Below, piece by piece: positions 9,675 through 18,561 of a DNA stretch of 64,000 bases. The DNA is from Azospirillum lipoferum (GTDB taxonomy: Bacteria; Pseudomonadota; Alphaproteobacteria; Azospirillales; Azospirillaceae). A model generated the notes under the pieces. It saw only the letters and a list, made by a program, of their open reading frames with translations, was not told where the DNA came from and ran no database searches. The translations under genes were made by a program, and so were the position numbers. The stretch covers positions 741,509 to 805,508 of the forward strand of contig NZ_JALJXJ010000001.1 in NCBI RefSeq assembly GCF_024170005.1. Reading direction: 5' to 3'. The number at the start of each line of letters is the position of its first letter. Positions within the stretch are counted from its first letter, which is position 1.

Positions 9675-11729
9675 TCAGAGCGTCTTCAGGTATTCCAGCA
9701 ACTGCCAGCGCTGCGTGTCGGTCAGGCTGGCACCAAACTCGTGACCGGTGTTGTGGTTGCCGGGCTTCGTCGTGTCGTAGACGAAGGTGGCACCCGCGGC
9801 GGACGAATCCACGCCGACCTTGACCGGGTCGATGGCGGTGCTGCCCATGCGGAAGGTCGCCGACCGCTGGGACACCGGCAGCAGCATCTCATACAGGTTG
9901 GGGACCGAGCCGTTGTGCATGAAAGGCGCCGTCGCCCAAACGCCGTCCAGCGGACGGGCCTTGTAGGCCAGCAGCTGTTTGATGGTGGCGGCCAGAGCCT
10001 CCTCGTCGGAGGTCGCCCCGCCCGTCGCCGGAGCGGCAGAAACGGCGGCCTTCGCCTGCGCCTTCGTCGCACTGCCGCCGGCCGGAACGGCGCCGACGGT
10101 CGGCTTGGTCTGGCCACGGCCGGTCAGGGCGGCGATCACCTTCTGGTGGTCGGCGGTCATCTTGGCACCCTGCTTCACGAAGGGCGTGGTGTCGAGCGTG
10201 CCGCCCTTCGTCAGCGACTCCGGCGACCAGCCGGCGGGTGCGCTGGCGGTCAGCCACGGCGCCGGAGCATTGTCGCCCTTCAGCAGGTCGAGCAGCAGGC
10301 CCGGTTCACGCACCAGATCGCCGAAGATGGCGCCGATCACCGCATTGGACAGCAGGTTCGCCGCCAGATCCGGATTCTTCAGTGGCTTGCCACCCAGCAG
10401 TTGCGGCGGCATGGCGACATTGGCGATGGCGCCGGTGTCGACCTGACGGCAGAGCGCGTCGACCGCCATCTTCGGATCGGCGCCATAGTTGACGGTGACC
10501 ATCTTGGCGGCGACGGCGGCGTCGACACCCTTGGTGCAGATCGTGCCGAAGGCCGCGATCACCGCCTTGGCGTTGTCCGGCTGCGCCCAGTTGAACAGCG
10601 GCACCATCTGGATCGGGGCGGTGGTGTAGGTCTCGCCGCGCGGCAGGATGGCGTGGCAGCTCTCGCAGTTTTCCTTATAGATCGGCTCGCCGGCCGCCGC
10701 CTTGACGATATCGACATTGCCGGCGAGGCTGTCCGGCCACACGGGCGACCGCAGCTTGCGCAGCTGGTTTTCCATGTCGACCAGATTCCGGCCGCGGACC
10801 GTCGAGTTGTAATAATAGTGCGCGGCGTCGGCCGGCGGCTTCAGCGTCACCTTGCCGAACACGCCGAGAACCTCGCCGGCGTTGCGGCCCAGCGCGTCGA
10901 AGGCGGTGGCGTTCGGCAGCAGGCCGTTCCACTGCACCCGCGGCTGATGGGGCGCATCCCACAGGAAAGGATAGCTGACCGGGGCGTTCGGCGCGCGGTT
11001 GTTCTTCGGCAGGTTCAGGTCGATGGCCGACACCCGGTTGAAGATCATGCCGAAAGCGTCGGTCCGCATCGATCCCCAGGGCGTATCCGGGGTGCTGGCC
11101 GCAACGAAGGCGGCGAAAGTCTTGTCGAAGGCTGTCAGCTGGTCATAGAGCGCCAGCTTCTGCTGGTCGGTCGCGGTGGCGCCCAGCACGCGGGTGGCAA
11201 AGGGCTGGAAGGCCGCATCGCTGGCGACGGTGGCGTGGACCGCGTTGCTCAGGCCGCTGATGAAGCCATAGAGGTCGCCGGTCGTGACGGCGCCATCGAT
11301 GCGCATCGTCTTGCCGTTGACCGTCACGTCGCCGGTGTGGCAGGCGGCGCAGGTCATGCCGAACCAGGTGGTCTTGTCGGGGTCGGTGTCCTTGACGAAG
11401 CCGACCGGCAGCAGATCGGGGTTCCAACTGCCGGGGGTGCCGGCGGCATAGCCGTAGCGGGTGATGCTCTTGACGAAGGGCTGCTTGGTCTGCGGATCCT
11501 CCAGCGCCATGAACCAGTCATAGCGCATGATCTGCGAACCCTGGGTGGTGTTGTAATACCACTGCCGGGCTTCTTCCGACCACCCCTGGTCCAGGTACCA
11601 CAGTCCGTTGACCTGAACCGGCGGTTTCACCGGTACCGGACGTGGCGGCTGCGGCGGCTCCGCACAGGCGCTGAGTAGCAGCGCAGTGGCCGCCAGGGCG
11701 GCATACAAGGGCAGCTTCATCCCCATCAT
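9675..11729 (-). CDS. Di-heme c-type cytochrome lipoprotein, RoxA/di-heme peroxidase-like
   Basis: A 684-aa exported protein. The N-terminus is a lipoprotein signal (LLLSACAEPP, lipobox cysteine about residue 22). Two heme c sites are present: CAACH at Cys127 and CESCH at Cys355. Surrounding motifs (YYNTTQGSQIMRYDWFMALE, LPVGF, NTGHEF near the C-terminus) and the length resemble the large di-heme family that includes rubber oxygenase RoxA and di-heme peroxidase-like proteins. I cannot say whether it is an oxygenase, a peroxidase or an electron carrier. It is predicted to sit in the periplasm, anchored to a membrane. A low-complexity Ala-rich stretch lies at about residues 550-580. It has its own strong terminator and lies inside the ATP-grasp/transglutaminase cluster. 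Confidence 0.8.
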   Translation of the reverse strand: MMGMKLPLYAALAATALLLSACAEPPQPPRPVPVKPPVQVNGLWYLDQGWSEEARQWYYNTTQGSQIMRYDWFMALEDPQTKQPFVKSITRYGYAAGTPGSWNPDLLPVGFVKDTDPDKTTWFGMTCAACHTGDVTVNGKTMRIDGAVTTGDLYGFISGLSNAVHATVASDAAFQPFATRVLGATATDQQKLALYDQLTAFDKTFAAFVAASTPDTPWGSMRTDAFGMIFNRVSAIDLNLPKNNRAPNAPVSYPFLWDAPHQPRVQWNGLLPNATAFDALGRNAGEVLGVFGKVTLKPPADAAHYYYNSTVRGRNLVDMENQLRKLRSPVWPDSLAGNVDIVKAAAGEPIYKENCESCHAILPRGETYTTAPIQMVPLFNWAQPDNAKAVIAAFGTICTKGVDAAVAAKMVTVNYGADPKMAVDALCRQVDTGAIANVAMPPQLLGGKPLKNPDLAANLLSNAVIGAIFGDLVREPGLLLDLLKGDNAPAPWLTASAPAGWSPESLTKGGTLDTTPFVKQGAKMTADHQKVIAALTGRGQTKPTVGAVPAGGSATKAQAKAAVSAAPATGGATSDEEALAATIKQLLAYKARPLDGVWATAPFMHNGSVPNLYEMLLPVSQRSATFRMGSTAIDPVKVGVDSSAAGATFVYDTTKPGNHNTGHEFGASLTDTQRWQLLEYLKTL

Positions 11730-11851
11730 TCCCTCATCTGGTGTATGGCGCTTTGGCCTTCGACCTTGGAGGGTAGTGCGGATAACCGTTATGCGTGTAG
11801 CATTATCGTGTTTTACCGCTGAAAAATAGATGACGGTGTGGTCATGAGGGG

Positions 11852-11879
11852 CTTCCCCTCTCCCGGAGGAGAGGGGAAG
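11852..11879. repeat. 12-bp perfect palindromic hairpin after the large transglutaminase gene
   Basis: CTTCCCCTCTCC (11852-11863) and GGAGAGGGGAAG (11868-11879) with a CGGA loop, 24 nt past the stop of the minus-strand gene. It may serve as terminator for that gene. CCCCTCTCC/GGAGAGGGG palindromes are also common as dispersed elements in alphaproteobacterial genomes. There is no T-run on either side. Confidence 0.55.
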
Positions 11880-11902
11880 GGAAGCCGAAAGCTACCGGCG
11901 CC

Positions 11903-14900
11903 TCACCCGCGCCGCAGGTCCAGGGTCATCGGGAACTGCGGGTTGCGTTCTTCCACCGGGGTATCCATCGGGCCGGGGGTGTGGCCGAACGGGAAGAAGC
12001 GGGCCAGACGGCGTCCTTCCGCCTCGTTGGCATTGACCGGGAAGGTCTCGTAATTGCGCCCGCCCGGATGCATGACGTGATAGGTGCAGCCACCGATCGA
12101 CCGGCCGGCCCAGCTGTCGACGATGTCGAAGATCAGCGGCGTATGGACGGGAATCGTCGGATGCAGGCAGGACGGTGGCTGCCACGCGCGGTAACGTACG
12201 CTGCCGACGAACTCGCCCTCAACCCCGGTTGGGATCAGTGGAACGCGCCGGCCTTTGCAGGTGATGACGTGGCGGGCGTCGATCAGGCCGGTGACGCGCA
12301 CCTGCACCCGCTCCACCGAGCTGTCGACATAACGCACCGTGCCGCCGCCGCCCGGCTCCTCGCCCAGGACATGCCAGGGCTCCAGAGCCATGCGCAGCTC
12401 CATGGTGATGCCGCGCTGGCTGACATGGCCGTAGACCGGGAAGCGGAAGTTGAAGTGTGGCGCGAACCAGCTGTCCTCCAGCGGATAGCCGTGGTCGCGC
12501 AGGTCCTGCAGTACGTCGGCCATGTCCTGCTGGAGGAAATGCGGCAGCATGAAGCGGTCGTGCAGATCCGTACCCCAGCGCACCAGCCGGCCCTTGTAGG
12601 GATGCTTCCAGAAGCGGGCGACCAGCGCCCGCATCAGCAACTGCTGGGTCAGGCTCATCTCCGCATGAGGCGGCATCTCGAAGGCACGGAACTCGACCAA
12701 GCCGAGGCGGCCGGTGGAACTGTCCGGCGAATAGAGCTTGTCGATGCAGAACTCCGCCCGGTGGGTGTTGCCCTGCACGTCGACCAGCAGGTTGCGCAGC
12801 ACCCGGTCGACCAGCCAGGGCGGACAGTTCCCGGTCGCCGCCGCCTGATCGATCTGGTTGAAGGCAATCTCCAGCTCATAGAGCTGGTCGTCGCGCGCCT
12901 CGTCGACACGGGGAGCCTGACTGGTCGGACCGATGAACAGGCCGGAGAAGACATAGGACAGGGCAGGGTGATTCTGCCAGAAGGTGATCAGGCTGCGCAG
13001 CAGGTCGGGCCGGCGCAGGAAGGGGCTGTCGGCCGCGGTGGCGCCGCCCATCACCACATGATTGCCGCCGCCGGTGCCGCAATGGCGCCCGTCGATCATG
13101 AACTTCTCGGCCCCCAGGCGGGACTGGCGGGCATCCTCGTACAGCGTGATGGTGTTGCGCACCAGATCGTCCCAGCTATGGGCCGGGTGGATGTTCACCT
13201 CGATCACGCCCGGGTCGGGAGTGACGGCCAGCGAGTTCAGGCGCGGGTCCTTCGGCGGCTGGTAGCCTTCGATGACCACCGGCATCTCCAGTTCGACCGC
13301 CGTCGCTTCGATCTCCGCCAGCATCGCCAGATAGTCTTCCAGGGTGCTCATCGGCGGCATGAACAGGTGCAGGCGCCCGTTGCGCGCCTCGCAGGTCAGG
13401 GCGGTGCGGACGATCCACCACGCCGACTTGCCCTCTTCCGGCAATTCGTCACGGATTTCCGCCATGATGCGCTGGCGCTGGGCGATCCGCTTGTCGGTGT
13501 GGACGCCGCGGTCGGATTCCTGGACGGCACCACGGATTTCGTGCCGGCGTTGCACGGGGTGCGGCGGCAGAGGGCCGCGCTCCTCGAATGGGTCGGTCTC
13601 CCAGCTATAGGGATAGTCGGCCTTCGATACCCAGGGCAGCGACCCGATGGGCAGGCGGTAGCCGACCGGGCTGTCGCCGGGGATTAGCAGCAGCCTCTCC
13701 TGGCGCAACGGCCAGGTGCTGGACAGCCAGATCGGACCCTGCTGGGTCATGCGGCGGTTGATCGGCAAGGCGAAGCCCACCGGCTCGGCCAGGCCGCGGG
13801 TGAAGACGCGGGCCAGGCGGTCTCGCTCCTCCTTGTCCTCCAGCTTGCTGTCCAGCGGGTCGACATTGATGGGGAGCTGCGATTCCTTGCGCAGGTAATG
13901 CCAGGGGTCCTCATAGGCGCCGAGCACCAGATTCGGGTCGAGGCCCAGCCGCTTCGCCAGCGCCATCAGGAAGACGCCGGCGTCCTGGGCGGTGTGGCCG
14001 TAATCGGTGTCCTCGCGCGCCAGCAGGTCGCTGTTGGCCCACAGCGCCTCGCCGTCGCGGCGCCAGTAGACGGTCATCGCCCAGCGCGGCAGCGATTCGC
14101 CAGGATACCATTTACCCTGGCCGAAATGCAGCAGTCCGCCGGGTGCGAACCGCGCCATCAGCCTGTGGATCAGATCGGCGGCCAGCTTCCGCTTCTGCGG
14201 GCCGAGTGCCGTCGTGTTCCATTCGGCCCCCTCCATGTCGTCGATGGACACGAAGGTCGGCTCGCCGCCCATGGTCAGGCGAACGTCCCCGGCCTTCAGA
14301 TCCTCGTCGACGCGATGGCCCAGCGCCTCGATCGCCGTCCATTGCTGCGGGCTGTAGGGCTTGGTGACGCGCGGTGCCTCGTAGATGCGGGTGACCGACA
14401 TCTCATGGCCGAACTCGACCTCCGCCTCGTCGACCATGCCGGAGATGGGAGCGGCAGAGGAGGCGTCGGGCGTGCAGGCCAACGGAATGTGGCCCTCGCC
14501 CGCCAGCAGACCGGAGGTCGGATCCAGCCCGACCCAGCCGGCGCCGGGCAGGAACACCTCCGTCCAGGCATGGAGGTCGGTGAAGTCGCTTTCCGGACCG
14601 GACGGACCGTCCAGCGCCTTCTGATCGGCGGTCAACTGGATCAGGTAGCCGGAGACGAAACGGGCGGCGAGGCCCAGATTGCGCAGGATCTGAACCAGCA
14701 GCCATGCCGAATCGCGGCAGGACCCGGTGCGCTTGGTCAGCGTCTCCGCGCAGGTCTGGATGCCCGGCTCCATCCGGATGACGTAGCCGATGTCCTGTTG
14801 CAGCCGCTGGTTCACCGCAACCAGGAAGTCGATGGTCGGGGTCTTGTCCCGCGGGATGTCCTTGAGGTAGGCCGACAGCTCCGGCCCCGGCTCCTCCGTC

Positions 14901-15256
14901 TCCAGATAGGGACGCAGCTCGCGCTCAAGCCAGCCGTCGTAGGTGAAGGGGATATGGTTCGCCTTCTCCTCCAGGAAGAAGTCGAACGGGTTGATCGCGG
15001 CGATCTCGGCGACCAGATCGACCTCGACGATGAACTCGCGAGTCTTTTCCGGGAAGACGAAGCGGGCCTGGAAGTTCGATTGCGGGTCCTGCTGCCAGTT
15101 CAGGAAATGCTGCTTGGGCGTGACCTTCAGGGAATAGCTGAGGATCGGTGTCCGGCAATGGGGCGCCGGGCGCAGCCGGATGATCTGCGGGCCGAGGGAC
15201 ACCGGCCGGTCGTAGCGATAGATCGTCTTGTGGTTCAGCGCGACGTGGATCGCCAT
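11903..15256 (-). CDS. Large transglutaminase-like protein with DUF2126 C-terminal region
   Basis: An 1117-aa protein. Residues about 1-290 are a transglutaminase-like domain with triad Cys180 (RTGSCRDSAW), His229 (DLHAWTEV) and Asp245 (GWVGLDPTSG). The remainder (about 300-1110) is the DUF2126 region, which families of this type always carry behind the peptidase domain. It includes VRLTMGGEPTFVS, RHCGTGGGNHVVMGG and EMRMALEPWHVLGEE. This domain has been proposed to be a glutamine-synthetase- or amidoligase-like partner, but I cannot verify its chemistry here. It stands upstream of the ATP-grasp/alpha-E fusion and the smaller transglutaminase on the same strand, the usual companions of this family. 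Confidence 0.92.
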   Translation of the reverse strand: MAIHVALNHKTIYRYDRPVSLGPQIIRLRPAPHCRTPILSYSLKVTPKQHFLNWQQDPQSNFQARFVFPEKTREFIVEVDLVAEIAAINPFDFFLEEKANHIPFTYDGWLERELRPYLETEEPGPELSAYLKDIPRDKTPTIDFLVAVNQRLQQDIGYVIRMEPGIQTCAETLTKRTGSCRDSAWLLVQILRNLGLAARFVSGYLIQLTADQKALDGPSGPESDFTDLHAWTEVFLPGAGWVGLDPTSGLLAGEGHIPLACTPDASSAAPISGMVDEAEVEFGHEMSVTRIYEAPRVTKPYSPQQWTAIEALGHRVDEDLKAGDVRLTMGGEPTFVSIDDMEGAEWNTTALGPQKRKLAADLIHRLMARFAPGGLLHFGQGKWYPGESLPRWAMTVYWRRDGEALWANSDLLAREDTDYGHTAQDAGVFLMALAKRLGLDPNLVLGAYEDPWHYLRKESQLPINVDPLDSKLEDKEERDRLARVFTRGLAEPVGFALPINRRMTQQGPIWLSSTWPLRQERLLLIPGDSPVGYRLPIGSLPWVSKADYPYSWETDPFEERGPLPPHPVQRRHEIRGAVQESDRGVHTDKRIAQRQRIMAEIRDELPEEGKSAWWIVRTALTCEARNGRLHLFMPPMSTLEDYLAMLAEIEATAVELEMPVVIEGYQPPKDPRLNSLAVTPDPGVIEVNIHPAHSWDDLVRNTITLYEDARQSRLGAEKFMIDGRHCGTGGGNHVVMGGATAADSPFLRRPDLLRSLITFWQNHPALSYVFSGLFIGPTSQAPRVDEARDDQLYELEIAFNQIDQAAATGNCPPWLVDRVLRNLLVDVQGNTHRAEFCIDKLYSPDSSTGRLGLVEFRAFEMPPHAEMSLTQQLLMRALVARFWKHPYKGRLVRWGTDLHDRFMLPHFLQQDMADVLQDLRDHGYPLEDSWFAPHFNFRFPVYGHVSQRGITMELRMALEPWHVLGEEPGGGGTVRYVDSSVERVQVRVTGLIDARHVITCKGRRVPLIPTGVEGEFVGSVRYRAWQPPSCLHPTIPVHTPLIFDIVDSWAGRSIGGCTYHVMHPGGRNYETFPVNANEAEGRRLARFFPFGHTPGPMDTPVEERNPQFPMTLDLRRG

Positions 15257-15493
15257 GGAAAACCCCGCCTCATGCCTGTTCGATGATGTTCGCGCCCCGG
15301 TTAGGTCCAGGATCGCCGCTGCAACGGTAACACCGATAAATCCGCCCCGACAGAGTGCCTGGCCGTCGATCCTACCGCAGTTGCGAAAAAGTCACGAAGT
15401 TGCCTGTGACGCGCGCTGCGGCTTTCTTCCGTTCGCGTTACCCATTATATCCTAAGCGACCGGGGTATCGCTGCGGCTGGGATTCGCGTCTGG

Positions 15494-16435
15494 ATGGTGT
15501 CGGTGGCGGCTTCTTCACTAATGGGCGGCAACCAGGGGGCCGGCGGGCGCGGTTCCGGCGGCATGGGTGACGCCGGACGGGGCGTCGTCACCGGAAAGTA
15601 TTTCAATTTCAAGCCGCTGCCGCCGCCGGCCGACATCCTGGGCAATCCGCTGGTCGTTCCCAACCTGCCGACTCACAAGCTGCCGAGGGAGACGTTCGGC
15701 AGCCGGGTGAAACGGTTCCTGGCCCGGATGAACCTGGGCAGCCAGTCGGCCGACACCCGGCTGCGCTGGAAGCTGTACGACACGATCCAGGCCACCATGG
15801 CGTCGCTGTCGCCCACCGTCACGCTGGTGGCGGAAAAGCGGGCGCCGGCGAAGAAAAGGAAGCTGTCGGTCCCGGTCGTCGTCGTGCGCCACCCCTATCA
15901 CCTGCGCCATGTGTTCGAGATGATGCCGAACATCCCCGACACGCTTGCGGCGGAGCGGCGCTTTCTCGAACTGCTGATGACCCGCGCGCTGAAGCGTTAT
16001 GGCGAGCAGATGGCGCTGATCAAAGGCAGCGCCTTCTCCTTCGAGCATGAGGCGCGCGAGTATTTCTTCGCCGGTTTTCGGCTGGAAAAGCAGATCAAGA
16101 AGGTCAACAATCCGGACGAGCGATTCGCGGCTTTGCAGGCAATTCACACCAACTATTTCCATGGCCGCAACTATTATTATTTCGCTTTGCTGCGGCGGGA
16201 AAAACTGGCGCCCGACAACAAGTTGTTCATGCTTTATGCACGCGCGGTCTATTTCATGGCGCGCATCGACTGGAACGGCGAACTGTTGGACAAGCCCAAC
16301 CCGCGCATGCTGCCCAGCCGCGACGACATGCTGTTTTTCGTGGAACGTGACAAGTCGGTCGTGACGCGCTATCGCACCGACCAGGATTTCCAGCGTCAGG
16401 TCAAGTCCGTGCTGGAGGCTTTCCCCGCTTCGTGA
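15494..16435 (+). CDS. Hypothetical protein, 313 aa
   Basis: I do not recognise this protein. It begins with a Gly-rich stretch (about residues 10-35) and a Pro-rich patch, with no signal peptide. The rest is basic and aromatic, with KRFLARMNLGSQSADTRLRW, LRHVFEMMPNIPDTLAAERRFLELL and an aromatic run GRNYYYFALLRREK near residue 225. It looks like a cytosolic, helical, folded protein. The start at 15494 has no clear ribosome site; internal ATGs at 15521 and 15563 are alternatives. It is divergent from the DUF2126 gene across a 237-bp gap that probably holds both promoters, and precedes the LprI-like gene by 31 nt, so the two may be co-transcribed. GC usage matches its neighbours and the long frame is coding-like. 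Confidence 0.7.
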   Translation: MVSVAASSLMGGNQGAGGRGSGGMGDAGRGVVTGKYFNFKPLPPPADILGNPLVVPNLPTHKLPRETFGSRVKRFLARMNLGSQSADTRLRWKLYDTIQATMASLSPTVTLVAEKRAPAKKRKLSVPVVVVRHPYHLRHVFEMMPNIPDTLAAERRFLELLMTRALKRYGEQMALIKGSAFSFEHEAREYFFAGFRLEKQIKKVNNPDERFAALQAIHTNYFHGRNYYYFALLRREKLAPDNKLFMLYARAVYFMARIDWNGELLDKPNPRMLPSRDDMLFFVERDKSVVTRYRTDQDFQRQVKSVLEAFPAS

Positions 16436-16466
16436 CGTTCCGTTTCCTCATCCAAGGTTTCCTGCG

Positions 16467-17324
16467 ATGCGCGCCCTGTCCCTGGTTGGCGGTTTTCTGG
16501 CTGCCGGCTCCCTGCTTGCGGTGCTGACCGCGGTCCCGGCCCTGTCGGCTCCGGCGGACGCCCCTTCGCCCGAGGCGTCGGCTCCCGCGGAGCCCGTTTG
16601 TGATGCGGCGGAGACGCCGGCAGCGCAGCTGACATGCCGTGATCCGAAGCTGACGGCGGCCGCCGCACAGCTGGATGCGGCACTGGCGGCGCTGGGGGCG
16701 ACCACCGACGACACCGGGCGCACGGCGATCGAGGACGCTCAAACCGTCTGGCGGGCGCGGCGGGACGAAGCCTGTCCGGTGAGCACGACCGATCTTGCCG
16801 ACGCCAAGGCGACCAAGACGCGCAGCGATTGCCTGCTGCGCGTCATCCGCCAGCGCACGATGGCGCTGGAGACGGAGCGTCAGGCGCGCTCGCGCCCAAT
16901 CGCCGACCTGCCGCTGTCGGTCACCGGTGCCGCTGCCCGCCGCTTCGACGCACCCGAACCGCATGTGCCGGCGTTCAACCGCAAGGTGGCGCTGTCGACG
17001 CTGGCCGGCCGCTGGGCCAAAGCCGATCCGACCGACCGCGCCGCCATAGACGATTGTCGCAGCTCCTACCTGGAAATCGGGACCGACCGTGCCCTGCATG
17101 CGGTCGATTCACGGCTACCGCTGTTCCCCCTGAACGGAACGCTGGCGGCCGATGGCGATCCGGTACAGGGGGTGGTGCTGCTGCCTGCCAGCTCAGCAGA
17201 GGGAACGCCTGCCCCGCTGGCGATCCTGCGGCTTCTGCCCGCCGATTCGCCGCGCCTCGACCGGCTGGTGCTGCGCATGGAGCCGCCGGCGACCTTCGCC
17301 GCGGAGTTCGTACGCTGCCGCTAG
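16467..17324 (+). CDS. Secreted LprI-like (lysozyme-inhibitor-type, DUF1311) protein
   Basis: A 285-aa exported protein. The N-terminal signal peptide is about residues 1-27 (cleavage near PALSAPA), followed by an Ala/Pro-rich linker. Residues about 44-130 carry the four-cysteine helical LprI-like pattern: CDAAETPAAQLTC, then VWRARRDEACPV and SDCLLRVI. The C-terminal 150 residues are less conserved and end with a cysteine-arginine tail. Members of this family bind lysozyme or act in the periplasm, but function is not established for most. AAGG lies 8 nt before the ATG. It probably follows the hypothetical gene upstream in one unit. Confidence 0.72.
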   Translation: MRALSLVGGFLAAGSLLAVLTAVPALSAPADAPSPEASAPAEPVCDAAETPAAQLTCRDPKLTAAAAQLDAALAALGATTDDTGRTAIEDAQTVWRARRDEACPVSTTDLADAKATKTRSDCLLRVIRQRTMALETERQARSRPIADLPLSVTGAAARRFDAPEPHVPAFNRKVALSTLAGRWAKADPTDRAAIDDCRSSYLEIGTDRALHAVDSRLPLFPLNGTLAADGDPVQGVVLLPASSAEGTPAPLAILRLLPADSPRLDRLVLRMEPPATFAAEFVRCR

Positions 17325-17352
17325 CCCGGCTAAAGAGGGCGTTACGCAAGGG

Positions 17353-18132
17353 CTATGCGGTGGGAACGGTACCGCCATCGATGACATATTCGGTGCCGGT
17401 TATGGTTCTGGCACGGTCGGACGCGAGAAAGGCAATCAGATTGGCGATATCTTCCGGCTTCGAAGGCCCGCCGATGGGAATGCCGCCAAGCGAGTCCATG
17501 ATGATCCGCTTGCCGCCTTCATAATCGGTGCCGGCGTCCCTCGCCAGCCGCTCCGCCAGCCGAACCGCCGCCTCGGTCTCGATCCAGCCGGGCGAGACGC
17601 GCACCACACGCACGCCCTTGGGCGAAACCTCCTTCGACAGGCTCTTGCTGTAGGTCGAGAGCGCGGCCTTCGCGGCAGCGTAGGCAGTCGTTGCCTCCGG
17701 CAACGGCAGCTGACGCTGGATCGAGGTCACATGGATGACCACTCCATGGCCTTGCGCCACCATCGCCGGGACGAGTTCCCGGTCGAGCCTGACGGCCGGC
17801 ATCAGATTGAGGTTCAGTTCCCTGCTCCATTCTGCATCGCCCAGCGTTGCAAAGCCTCCTGCAGGGGCGGACGAGCCGCCCAGCATGTGAACGATGACGT
17901 CGACCCCGCCCAGACGCTCCCGTACAGCGGCGGCGAGTGTTGCGCACCCTTCCGGCGTGGTCAGGTCGGCCGAGACGAACATCCTGTTGTCGAGCGTGTC
18001 CGGGCGGGACCGGGCCACGGTCAGTACCAAGGCGCCGAGTTCGCGAAACAGGGCGACCGTTGCTGCACCCGCGCCTCGCGTGCCCGAGGTGATCAGTACC
18101 CGCTTGCCGTCGAGAGTGATGAACGGGGTCAT
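17353..18132 (-). CDS. Short-chain dehydrogenase/reductase (SDR)
   Basis: A cytosolic NAD(P)-dependent oxidoreductase of 259 aa. It has the cofactor loop [10 protein letters not shown] (about residues 15-24), a HMLGG motif in place of NNAG, the catalytic serine in HVTSIQRQ, and YAAAKAA with catalytic Tyr and Lys. The C-terminal IDGG is also typical. The start at 18132 has a strong GGAGGT ribosome site and overlaps the stop of the SnoaL-like gene (ATGA), so the two are translated together. The substrate is unknown. The divergent LysR gene across the promoter region is its likely regulator. Confidence 0.93.
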   Translation of the reverse strand: MTPFITLDGKRVLITSGTRGAGAATVALFRELGALVLTVARSRPDTLDNRMFVSADLTTPEGCATLAAAVRERLGGVDVIVHMLGGSSAPAGGFATLGDAEWSRELNLNLMPAVRLDRELVPAMVAQGHGVVIHVTSIQRQLPLPEATTAYAAAKAALSTYSKSLSKEVSPKGVRVVRVSPGWIETEAAVRLAERLARDAGTDYEGGKRIIMDSLGGIPIGGPSKPEDIANLIAFLASDRARTITGTEYVIDGGTVPTA

Positions 18133-18452
18133 GGGTTGACCTCCAACGCAGTGATCCGACTGCTTCCGAGTTCAAATGCGAATGTTATGGTGGCAGGGCT
18201 GCCAGGGAATTGCCCCATCACCTTTGCGAGAGGTTCGATAACATCACTCTTCTCGATGATTTCGAACGGTTCGATACTGTGCTTGTATGCGAACTTGGAT
18301 GTGCGCCACCACGTGCCGATTGCGATGCTGCCGACGTAGGTCTGACCTTCATCCTTCACGACTGCATCAGGTGCGAAGCTGGCGATCACAGCCGCACCAT
18401 CGTTCCTCCCGTCTGCGTCGATGTAGTCCTGAATTGGTGGGGGGAGTTTCAT
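18129..18452 (-). CDS. SnoaL-like / NTF2-fold protein
   Basis: A small protein of 107 aa from ATG 18452, chosen over an upstream ATG at 18509 because AGAAGG lies 8 nt before it. The segment [18 protein letters not shown] and then [16 protein letters not shown] and ITFAFELG are the usual pattern of the nuclear-transport-factor-2-like SnoaL family (cone-shaped alpha+beta pocket). Members are small isomerases, hydrolases or ligand binders often paired with SDR enzymes. The 4-nt overlap with the SDR gene supports joint function. Substrate cannot be named. Confidence 0.85.
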   Translation of the reverse strand: MKLPPPIQDYIDADGRNDGAAVIASFAPDAVVKDEGQTYVGSIAIGTWWRTSKFAYKHSIEPFEIIEKSDVIEPLAKVMGQFPGSPATITFAFELGSSRITALEVNP

Positions 18453-18512
18453 TGCACCGTGCCTTCTGATCGGTAGGGGCTTTCGTCTCCCCAACGTAGG
18501 CCTGGACAAACG

Positions 18513-18549
18513 TTCCGATAATCAGGATAAAACGGAATGTGGAATTCCG
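18513..18549. promoter_or_regulatory. Candidate LysR operator between the SDR operon and the LysR gene
   Basis: The divergent region holds a dyad CGGAAT-GTGGA-ATTCCG (18533-18549) and a further half site TTCCG at 18513-18517. The sequence TTCCGATAA occurs twice, at 18513 and 18545, 32 bp apart (about three helical turns). This multi-site arrangement is typical for LysR-type regulators that bind recall and activation sites. The dyad ends 12 nt before the LysR start, consistent with autoregulation. Confidence 0.5.
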
Positions 18550-18561
18550 ATAAACGGGACA

